Source of the DNA: an uncultured Cryptobacterium sp.
Lineage (GTDB): Bacteria; Actinomycetota; Coriobacteriia; Coriobacteriales; Eggerthellaceae
Assembly (NCBI GenBank): GCA_900554685.1
Contig: USIG01000098.1
Location: forward strand, 1-6,577
Direction of reading: 5' to 3'
Length of the DNA stretch: 6,577 nt
Made by a program: the position numbers and the translations under genes
Part shown: positions 1 to 5,480 of the stretch, one piece after another
Position numbering within the stretch: position 1 is the first letter of the stretch
Layout of the letters: each line of letters begins with the position of its first letter
Notes under the pieces: model-generated
Seen by the model: only the letters and a program-made list of their open reading frames with translations
Database searches by the model: none
What the model was told of the DNA's origin: nothing

Positions 1-62
1 GCTCGCTTCACCATATCACATTTGGCGCAATCTTCTAGCAAAACTAAAAAGGTTACGCAGGC
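1..62 (-). other. Sequence downstream of the zinc-ribbon gene, no gene established
   Basis: This is the stretch between the last stop codon and the left edge of the window. I see no convincing terminator: the only inverted repeat is a 4-base AGGC/GCCT pair straddling the stop codon, followed at a distance by CCTTTTT. The minus-strand frame of the zinc-ribbon gene stays open after its TAA to the window edge and would read a Cys-Ala-Lys-Cys pair. No Shine-Dalgarno sequence or good start codon supports a separate gene here. An ATG at 14-12 begins an open frame but lacks a ribosome binding site. It may be a spacer or the start of another gene in the same operon. Confidence 0.3.
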
Positions 63-503
63 TTAATGTTTGCCTCCCCCAATAGGAGTGGTGCAATAAG
101 GACATACCGACCACGAAGGATCAAGGGCATGATGACACGTTGGGCACAAATTCTTTAAACGCTGATGACAATTAGGGCACATAACATAGTCTTCCTCGAC
201 GGGATAGCCACAGTTGGCGCAATCGCCATAACGCATAAGCTCACGACGCTTCAAAGCAATTTCAAGATCCTGTTCCTCGCGATCAGACTTCAGCAAAGCA
301 GGACGAATCATGCAATATGCCACCAAACCCACAATAGGGATAATGGAAAGCAGGCCTAAGGCCCAAGGAATATCACGCAGAGAAGCATCACGTACTGACC
401 AAAAAATAGAAAGTACGTAGAGAATTACAAAGAGGATAACAATAACACTCAGAGCGCCCATAACCTCTGGTGTCATAATCTGGGATAAGAGCTCGCTCAT
501 CAT
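63..503 (-). CDS. Two-TM membrane protein with C-terminal double zinc ribbon
   Basis: A 146-residue protein of unknown function. Residues about 14-36 and 46-67 are hydrophobic and look like two membrane segments joined by a short loop (SVRDASLRD). A charged, probably helical linker follows (about 70-92, rich in K, R and E). The C-terminal third has eight cysteines in four CxxC pairs: C95/C98, C109/C112, C120/C123 and C134/C137. This spacing fits a double zinc ribbon (DZR-type) binding two metal ions. The basic linker suggests, by the positive-inside rule, that the ribbons face the cytoplasm. There is no recognisable signal peptide. The first ATG abuts the valS stop codon, and a second ATG follows at once, so the exact start is uncertain by one residue. 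Co-transcription with valS is very likely. Zinc ribbons of this kind bind nucleic acid or protein partners, but nothing here identifies the partner. Confidence 0.85.
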   Translation of the reverse strand: MMSELLSQIMTPEVMGALSVIVILFVILYVLSIFWSVRDASLRDIPWALGLLSIIPIVGLVAYCMIRPALLKSDREEQDLEIALKRRELMRYGDCANCGYPVEEDYVMCPNCHQRLKNLCPTCHHALDPSWSVCPYCTTPIGGGKH

Positions 504-3170
504 TTATCCTTCCTGTTTCATTTCTGCCAGTTCTGCCTGAAGACGATCCATGCGGTCTACAATATCGGCTAACTTAGCACGGTCTTTTTCTACAATTTCA
601 GGAGCAGCCTTTGCCAAGAATCCAGGATTGGAGAGCTTCTTGTCAAATTTCACTCGGTCCTTTTCAAGCTTACCAAGTTCTTTTTCCAAACGTGCTTGCT
701 CTGCCGCAAAATCAACCAAGCCACTCAAAACAACATAGATCTCAACATCATCAGCAAGACGCATGGTGGATTCAGCAGGTTTTTCGGCAGTTTCAGAAAC
801 TTCGGCTACCTCAACGTTGCCCAATGCGATGATGAGATCCTGCTGTTCTTCAAACAACTTAACTGCCTCAGCACTCTGTGCCTTAACAACCATTTCAAGC
901 TTAGTCTTAGGAGATATGCCATAGCGAGCACGAATAGAACGAATACCCGATACGCTTTGCGTAACAATTGCCAATGCTCGTTCTGCTGCAGGATCAATAT
1001 AGCTAGCAAGCTGTTCGGCATCGGGCCATGAAGCCATCATCAAATACGGAGATTCTTTTTCTCCTGGCATATCCTGATAGATTTGCTCGGTTACAAAAGG
1101 CATTGCGGGATGCAACAGGCGCAATGCAGTATCAAGCACGAATACCAAATTGCGCTGGCAAGCAACGCGATCCTGGCCGCCTGCAGCCAAACGAGGCTTG
1201 GAAAGTTCGATATACCAGTCGCAGAATTCGTTCCAGAAAAAGGCATACAGCTCGCGTGTCATGTCGCTGAATTCGTATTCCTTATACGCTTCGTCAACCG
1301 ATGCCACCAAACGAGCCAAACGCGAGAAAATCCAGCGGTCAGCAGGAGTAGTAGGCTCCGGTTCGCCAGGCGTATAGTCATCAAGATTCATCATGACAAA
1401 ACGTGCTGCGTTGCGAATCTTATTTGCGAAGTTACGGCTGCTTACCAGTTTATTCTCATTGAACTTCAAATCCTGAGCGCCGGTAACCTGCATCAGCAGA
1501 CCAAAGCGCATACCATCGGCGCCATAGCTTTCCATCAGTTTAAGCGGATCTACGCCATTGCCACGACTTTTCGACATGGGCTTACCGTCTGCTGCAAGCA
1601 CCGTTGGATGGATGATAACGTCCTTGAAGGGAATCTGATCAGTAAAGTAAAGCGATGACATAACCATACGAGCAACCCACAGACCCATGATGTCACGTGC
1701 AGTGGAGAGCATCTGGGTAGGATAGGTTTTTTCGAGCTCTTCATTGGTCTCGGGCCAACCTTGAGTAGCGAAAGGCCACAGCTGAGAAGAGAACCAGGTA
1801 TCCAGAACGTCTTCATCCTGACGGAGCGGAGCACCGCATTTTGGACACACCTCGGCATCCTCCATCAAGGCATCTTCCCATCCGCAGGAATCACAATAAA
1901 ACATCGGGATGCGATGTCCCCACCAAAGCTGACGGGAAATACACCAGTCTTTAAGGTTTGCCAACCAGTCAAGATAAACTTGCTTCCAACGAGCAGGATG
2001 GAACTGCACTTCCCCATCTTCAACAACCTGAGCCGCACGCTCCTTTAAGCGGTCTACCGCAACAAACCATTGTTCAGACAGCCATGGCTCCAATTTGGTA
2101 TGGCAGCGATAGCAAGTCATAACCGAGTGGTCATGTTCTTCAACATGATCCAAAAGACCCAGCGACTCAAATTCAGCAACAATAGCCTCGCGCGCCTCAT
2201 CACGCGTCATGCCACTGAATTTGCCATACCCTTCAACGACAACCGCATGCTCGTCAAAGATATTGATCTGTTCAAGGTTATTACGCTGACCCATTGCATA
2301 GTCATTGGGGTCATGTGCAGGCGTTGTTTTCACCGCACCAGTACCAAACTCAGAATCAACGTAGTAATCAGCAAAAATAGGAATCTTGCGTCCAACGATT
2401 GGCAAATCAATCGTCTTGCCAATCAGGTTCTTATAGCGCTCGTCCTTAGGAGAAACCGCAACGCCGGTGTCACCTAGCATAGTTTCAGGACGCGTGGTTG
2501 CTACCACAAGATATTCAATGCCATCAACCGGCTCCGACAGAGGATAGCGCAGATACCACAGGTGACCTTTTTCATCGACGTATTCCGCTTCATCATCAGC
2601 AATAGCAGTCGTACAGGAAGGGCACCAGTTCACAATACGACGACCACGATAGATCAGACCGTCGTGATACCAATCGCAAAATACCTTGCGTACCGCTTTT
2701 GCGTACTCAGGCGACATGGTGAACTTTTCATCCGAATAATCACAGGAGCAACCCATACCCGCAATTTGCGAGACAATAGTATTGCCGTACTCTTCACGCC
2801 AATCCCAGCATGCCTCCAAGAACTTTTCACGTCCGATCTCCAAACGAGAAATTCCCTCTTCGGCCAGTTTTTTATCAACCTTAGTCTGCGTTGCAATACC
2901 CGCATGGTCGGTACCCAAAATCCAACGAGTCTGATAACCCTGCATACGTGCATGGCGAACACACGTATCCTGGATAGTGTCATTGAGGGCATGACCCATA
3001 TGCAGCATACCCGTGACATTGGGAGGAGGAATTACCACGGTGTAGGTATCTGATCCGTTTTTGCCAAATCCAGGCGTACGAGAAAAATACCCTTGTTCTT
3101 TCCAGGCATCGAAAAGCGGCTTTTCCCAATCGCCATAAGCCGACATTTCGCTTTTTTTGTCTGACGACAT
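504..3170 (-). CDS. valS: Valyl-tRNA synthetase (class I, with editing domain)
   Basis: Charges tRNA-Val with valine in the cytoplasm and hydrolyses mischarged threonyl-tRNA. It has 888 residues, a normal length for bacterial ValRS. The HIGH motif is PPPNVTGMLHMGH (residues 48-60). TDHAGIATQ is at 87-95. The CP1 editing domain shows TTRPET (225-230) and GTGAVKTTPAHDPND (276-290). Zinc-knuckle pairs are C183/C186, C353/C356, C426/C429 and C442/C445. The KMSKS loop reads KPMSKS (530-535), with proline at the first position of the pentamer and the second lysine (K534) kept. The tRNA anticodon-binding helical domain covers roughly 600-760. A C-terminal coiled-coil arm (about 818-888, rich in K, E and L) is diagnostic of ValRS rather than IleRS or LeuRS. 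The start is chosen for its strong tandem Shine-Dalgarno. The gene follows the clpX terminator, so it likely has its own promoter, and it is joined to the zinc-ribbon gene without a gap. Confidence 0.98.
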   Translation of the reverse strand: MSSDKKSEMSAYGDWEKPLFDAWKEQGYFSRTPGFGKNGSDTYTVVIPPPNVTGMLHMGHALNDTIQDTCVRHARMQGYQTRWILGTDHAGIATQTKVDKKLAEEGISRLEIGREKFLEACWDWREEYGNTIVSQIAGMGCSCDYSDEKFTMSPEYAKAVRKVFCDWYHDGLIYRGRRIVNWCPSCTTAIADDEAEYVDEKGHLWYLRYPLSEPVDGIEYLVVATTRPETMLGDTGVAVSPKDERYKNLIGKTIDLPIVGRKIPIFADYYVDSEFGTGAVKTTPAHDPNDYAMGQRNNLEQINIFDEHAVVVEGYGKFSGMTRDEAREAIVAEFESLGLLDHVEEHDHSVMTCYRCHTKLEPWLSEQWFVAVDRLKERAAQVVEDGEVQFHPARWKQVYLDWLANLKDWCISRQLWWGHRIPMFYCDSCGWEDALMEDAEVCPKCGAPLRQDEDVLDTWFSSQLWPFATQGWPETNEELEKTYPTQMLSTARDIMGLWVARMVMSSLYFTDQIPFKDVIIHPTVLAADGKPMSKSRGNGVDPLKLMESYGADGMRFGLLMQVTGAQDLKFNENKLVSSRNFANKIRNAARFVMMNLDDYTPGEPEPTTPADRWIFSRLARLVASVDEAYKEYEFSDMTRELYAFFWNEFCDWYIELSKPRLAAGGQDRVACQRNLVFVLDTALRLLHPAMPFVTEQIYQDMPGEKESPYLMMASWPDAEQLASYIDPAAERALAIVTQSVSGIRSIRARYGISPKTKLEMVVKAQSAEAVKLFEEQQDLIIALGNVEVAEVSETAEKPAESTMRLADDVEIYVVLSGLVDFAAEQARLEKELGKLEKDRVKFDKKLSNPGFLAKAAPEIVEKDRAKLADIVDRMDRLQAELAEMKQEG
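507..514 (-). promoter_or_regulatory. Ribosome binding site for the zinc-ribbon gene, inside the end of valS
   Basis: The minus strand reads AGGAAGGATAAATGATG. The AGGAAGG core lies in the last codons of valS, and the valS TAA is followed directly by the first ATG. The gap from the core to the first ATG is four bases, and to the second ATG seven bases. The second is nearer the usual optimum, so M2 may be the main start. The arrangement implies that ribosomes ending valS re-initiate here. Confidence 0.7.
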
Positions 3171-3254
3171 GGAATCCTTCCTTCCTTTATTTCTTTTACG
3201 GTAACAGCGTTGGTAGCACTGTCTATTATTTCACTACTTATTCGTTTACTACAC
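3171..3254 (-). other. valS leader / promoter region
   Basis: This spacer follows the clpX terminator and should hold the valS promoter. An AATAAT hexamer (minus strand, 3230-3225) is a possible -10 box, but I find no good -35 at 16-18 bases from it. A short RNA hairpin is possible at 3223-3203: GACAGUG, loop CUACCAA, CGCUGUU, seven pairs of which two are G-U. The T-box leader seen before many synthetase genes is absent, because there is no AGGGTGGNACCGCG-like element and the space is too short for one. How valS is regulated here cannot be read from the sequence. Confidence 0.4.
3175..3187 (-). promoter_or_regulatory. Tandem Shine-Dalgarno of valS
   Basis: The minus strand reads AAGGAAGGAAGGA and then TTCC before the valS ATG. 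Several overlapping GGAAGG registers give spacings of about 4 to 9 bases, so at least one is well placed. This supports the ATG at 3170 over the internal M9. The last GGAAGGATTCC could fold into a small 4-bp hairpin just before the start, which is too weak to give much weight. Confidence 0.75.
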
Positions 3255-3298
3255 AAAAAACGAGCGCCTGCCCTTTTACCATACGGCACAAGCGCTCG
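3255..3298 (-). terminator. Rho-independent terminator of clpX
   Basis: On the minus strand, CGAGCGC (3298-3292) pairs with GCGCTCG (3267-3261), seven bp that are mostly GC. An inner TGCC/GGCA pairing (3288-3285 with 3272-3269) is separated from it by a small internal loop. A run of six T follows (3260-3255). It begins 17 bases after the clpX stop codon. This ends the clpP-clpX transcript and separates it from valS. Confidence 0.9.
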
Positions 3299-3314
3299 AA
3301 TCAAGTATAGCTAC

Positions 3315-4670
3315 TTATTCTTCGGTATCGTTTTGCACGGTTGCGGTATCTATCTGTTCGATTTCCGGCTTTGTAGTACCTTCGATATCGCTTCGACGAA
3401 TAACAACTCGCTTTGCTCCCTTGTGGTCAGGAAGCTCATACATCACATCCTGCAAGGCGCGCTCGCAAATACTGCGCAAACCACGCGCACCTGTTTGATG
3501 GTCAATCGCTTGCGATGCCATCGCCTCAAGTGCTTCATCCTCAAAGATAAGCTCTGCGTTCTCATAAGCAAACATTGCCTTGTACTGCTTTACCAAAGCA
3601 TTCTTTGGCTCAGTCAAAACACGTACGAGATCTTCTTTGGAAAGTTCCTTTAAAGAGGTGATAACCGGAATACGACCAACAAATTCAGGAATCATACCGT
3701 ATTTGTGAAGGTCCTCCGGAAGCACCTGGTTGAGAAGTTCCGCATCAGCAGCGCGCTTTGATTCGGGCATTTCCGAACCAAAACCAATGTTTGTCTTACC
3801 CACACGCTCAGCAATAATATCGGGCAATCCCACAAAAGCACCACCCAAGATAAATAGGATATTGGTGGTATCGATATGGATAAGCTCCTGCTGAGGATGC
3901 TTGCGTCCTCCTTGAGGAGGAACACTTGCCTCGCACCCTTCGATGATTTTCAAAAGGGCCTGCTGAACACCTTCGCCCGAAACATCACGGGTGATGGAGA
4001 GGTTTTCGGCCTTGCGTGCAACCTTGTCAATTTCGTCGATATAAACAATGCCAATTTCAGCACGTGGAATATCAAAATCAGCAGCGGTAATAAGCTTCAG
4101 CAAAATATTTTCGACGTCTTCGCCAACGTATCCTGCTTCAGTAAGCGTTGTTGCATCAGCAATCGCAAAAGGCACCTTCAAAGTTCGTGCCAAGGTTTGC
4201 GCGAGCAAGGTTTTACCAGATCCCGTAGGACCAAGGAGCATAATGTTGCTTTTTGCTACTTCCACATCGCCTTCCTGCGCATGTTCACCTAAGCTGATGC
4301 GCTTATAGTGGTTATACACAGCAACAGCAAGTGCTTTTTTTGCCTCATCTTGACCAACAACGTGTTCGGAAAGCTGCTCAAAGAGCTGGCGTGGTGTAGG
4401 AAGATCGCTCAACACAAATTCATCGTGTTTAGTATCTTCCTCATCGATATCTGCCGTAACTTTAAGAACCTGATTGAGCGCATCAGATTCAAGTCCGCGC
4501 ATATTGAGATCGGTCATCATGGCTTCCGCGGAAAGAGAAATGCATTCATCGCAGATATAAATGCCATTGGGGCCCGAGATCATAGCATTAACCTGATCAG
4601 GGGTTTTTCCGCAAAAAGCGCAATGAATCTCTGAAGGTGTCGAAGGAATATTACCGGACTGGTCTGCCAT
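3315..4670 (-). CDS. clpX: ATP-dependent Clp protease unfoldase subunit ClpX
   Basis: AAA+ hexameric unfoldase that recognises tagged or regulatory proteins and threads them into ClpP in the cytoplasm. It has 451 residues, slightly above the usual 410-430. The N-terminal zinc-binding domain has C17/C20 and C40/C43. The AAA+ module shows Walker A GPTGSGKT (147-154), pore loop GYVGED (180-185), Walker B IVYIDEID (208-215), RKH loop R256-K257-H258, the ClpP-docking IGF loop I295-G296-F297, arginine finger R333 in EFVGR, and sensor II GARGLR (394-399). All functional loops are intact. The extra length lies in an acidic linker (about 72-90) and a polar, acidic tail (about 430-451). The ATG starts two bases after the clpP TAA, and the sequence before it (AACGAGAAAGCAGAATAAGC) holds only a weak Shine-Dalgarno, so translation is probably coupled to clpP. 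Confidence 0.98.
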   Translation of the reverse strand: MADQSGNIPSTPSEIHCAFCGKTPDQVNAMISGPNGIYICDECISLSAEAMMTDLNMRGLESDALNQVLKVTADIDEEDTKHDEFVLSDLPTPRQLFEQLSEHVVGQDEAKKALAVAVYNHYKRISLGEHAQEGDVEVAKSNIMLLGPTGSGKTLLAQTLARTLKVPFAIADATTLTEAGYVGEDVENILLKLITAADFDIPRAEIGIVYIDEIDKVARKAENLSITRDVSGEGVQQALLKIIEGCEASVPPQGGRKHPQQELIHIDTTNILFILGGAFVGLPDIIAERVGKTNIGFGSEMPESKRAADAELLNQVLPEDLHKYGMIPEFVGRIPVITSLKELSKEDLVRVLTEPKNALVKQYKAMFAYENAELIFEDEALEAMASQAIDHQTGARGLRSICERALQDVMYELPDHKGAKRVVIRRSDIEGTTKPEIEQIDTATVQNDTEE

Positions 4671-4672
4671 GC

Positions 4673-5305
4673 TTATTCTGCTTTCTCGTTTGTAGCGAAA
4701 CGGGAAGCTACCACCTTGTCAACCAAACCGTAAGCACATGCCTCTTCGGCGGTCATCCAATTGTCACGCTCAGAATCTGCGTGAACCTTTTCTACAGGCT
4801 GACCAGAGTGCTTTGCGATAATGCCTTCAAGGCGATCGCGGGTTTTCTTCATTTCGGTAGCAAGAATTTCAAAATCGGTCTGCTGAGTGCGCTCACCAGA
4901 ACCACCCATAGGCTGGTGAATCATTACCTGAGCATTAGGAAGAATAATACGCTTTCCAGGAGCACCTGCACACAGAAGAACAGAGCCCATAGAAGCTGCC
5001 ATACCCATGCAAATGGTGGATACATCACACTTGATGTACTGCATGGTGTCATAGATTGCCAAGCCAGCAGAAACTGAACCTCCGGGAGAGTTGATGTAGA
5101 GTGAGATATCTTTATCAGGATCCGCAGATTCCAAGTGAAGAAGCTGTGCGACAACGGTATTTGCTACCGCATCATCAATCGCTTCGCCCAAGAAAACAAT
5201 ACGCTCATTGAGTAAGCGAGAGTAAATGTCGTAGCTGCGTTCTCCACGAGGAGACTGTTCAATAACGTAAGGGATGAGTGCTGCATGAGTTGAATTTTGA
5301 TACAT
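4673..5305 (-). CDS. clpP: ATP-dependent Clp protease proteolytic subunit ClpP
   Basis: Serine peptidase of the S14 family that forms a two-ring, fourteen-subunit barrel and degrades substrates delivered by ClpX. It has 210 residues. The catalytic triad is S105 in GMAASMGS, H130 in MIHQPMGG and D181 in SERDNW. The oxyanion-loop motif INSPGGSV (71-78) and the GERSYDIYSRLL segment (21-32) are typical. The Ser-His spacing of 25 matches the family. The His-Asp spacing is 51 rather than the usual 49, caused by two extra residues within GGSGERTQQTDFE (134-146). E179-R180 next to D181 corresponds to the oligomerisation-sensor pair of the family. The short N-terminus has no obvious secretion signal, although ClpP is often processed there. 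The start is supported by GAGG eight bases upstream. It forms a bicistron with clpX and is separated from tig by a terminator. Confidence 0.98.
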   Translation of the reverse strand: MYQNSTHAALIPYVIEQSPRGERSYDIYSRLLNERIVFLGEAIDDAVANTVVAQLLHLESADPDKDISLYINSPGGSVSAGLAIYDTMQYIKCDVSTICMGMAASMGSVLLCAGAPGKRIILPNAQVMIHQPMGGSGERTQQTDFEILATEMKKTRDRLEGIIAKHSGQPVEKVHADSERDNWMTAEEACAYGLVDKVVASRFATNEKAE

Positions 5306-5309
5306 ATAC

Positions 5310-5324
5310 CTAGCCTCGTTTCAT
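5310..5324 (-). other. Possible four-codon minileader over the clpP ribosome binding site
   Basis: The minus strand before clpP reads ATGAAACGAGGCTAG, then GTAT and the clpP ATG. This is a complete Met-Lys-Arg-Gly reading frame, out of frame with clpP, whose stop lies four bases before the clpP start. It contains the clpP Shine-Dalgarno GAGG. Its own ribosome binding site is poor (CACGG immediately before). It may simply be chance. Confidence 0.2.
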
Positions 5325-5331
5325 CCGTGTT

Positions 5332-5353
5332 TGTTGCGCCTTGTACCGCAACA
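5332..5353. promoter_or_regulatory. Perfect inverted repeat upstream of clpP, candidate operator
   Basis: TGTTGCG (5332-5338) and CGCAACA (5347-5353) are exact inverted copies separated by eight bases. The site ends 27 bases before the clpP start codon, between the tig terminator and the Shine-Dalgarno, where a promoter or transcription start would be expected. A 22-base dyad with this spacing suits a dimeric repressor or activator. Known clp regulators are CtsR in Firmicutes (GGTCAAA half-sites) and ClgR in Actinobacteria (CGC-N5-GCG type). This site matches neither exactly. The same bases could instead form a hairpin in the clpP leader RNA. Confidence 0.45.
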
Positions 5354-5372
5354 TCCAATATGTCTTATGTTT

Positions 5373-5410
5373 ATAAAAGGGCAACCACCGCACGTATGCG
5401 ATGATTGCCC
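5373..5410 (-). terminator. Rho-independent terminator between tig and clpP
   Basis: In the minus-strand RNA, arms GGGCAAUCAUCGCA and UGCGGUGGUUGCCC form a continuous 14-bp stem with two U-G wobbles around a UACG tetraloop, followed by UUUUAU. On the plus strand the two wobble positions become C-A mismatches and no U tract follows, so the element is built for minus-strand transcription. It ends the tig transcript and implies a separate promoter for clpP-clpX, or attenuated read-through. Confidence 0.88.
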
Positions 5411-5424
5411 CCTATTATCACTAC

Positions 5425-5461
5425 AAAAACAAATTCCGCAAGTATCACACGTATGCTGCGG
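5425..5461 (-). other. Weak stem-loop with T-rich tail after tig
   Basis: CCGCA (5461-5457) pairs with TGCGG (5440-5436) on the minus strand, with partial inner pairing, and is followed by AATTTGTTTTTG. It lies 20 bases after the tig stop codon and before the stronger terminator. It could be a first, weak terminator or an RNA-stabilising hairpin. Its loop carries GCATACGTG, which is also found at the top of the next hairpin. Confidence 0.35.
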
Positions 5462-5480
5462 CACTATGAATGGTAGTTAC

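Noticed and set aside
1..62. Terminator after the zinc-ribbon gene
   Set aside because: The T-rich CCTTTTTAG is preceded by only a 4-bp AGGC/GCCT pairing that includes the stop codon, too weak to call.
1083..1658. A 191-codon open frame on the plus strand inside valS
   Set aside because: It is fully covered by the ValRS coding region, including conserved motifs, and shows no domain or ribosome binding site of its own.
3171..3314. T-box riboswitch before valS
   Set aside because: There is no antiterminator-like AGGGTGGNACCGCG element. The terminator in this spacer lies just after clpX and is better explained as the clpX terminator, and the remaining leader is too short.
5306..5480. CtsR or HrcA (CIRCE) operator before clpP
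   Set aside because: No GGTCAAA tandem half-sites and no TTAGCACTC-N9-GAGTGCTAA-like repeat are present. The only strong dyad has different arms.
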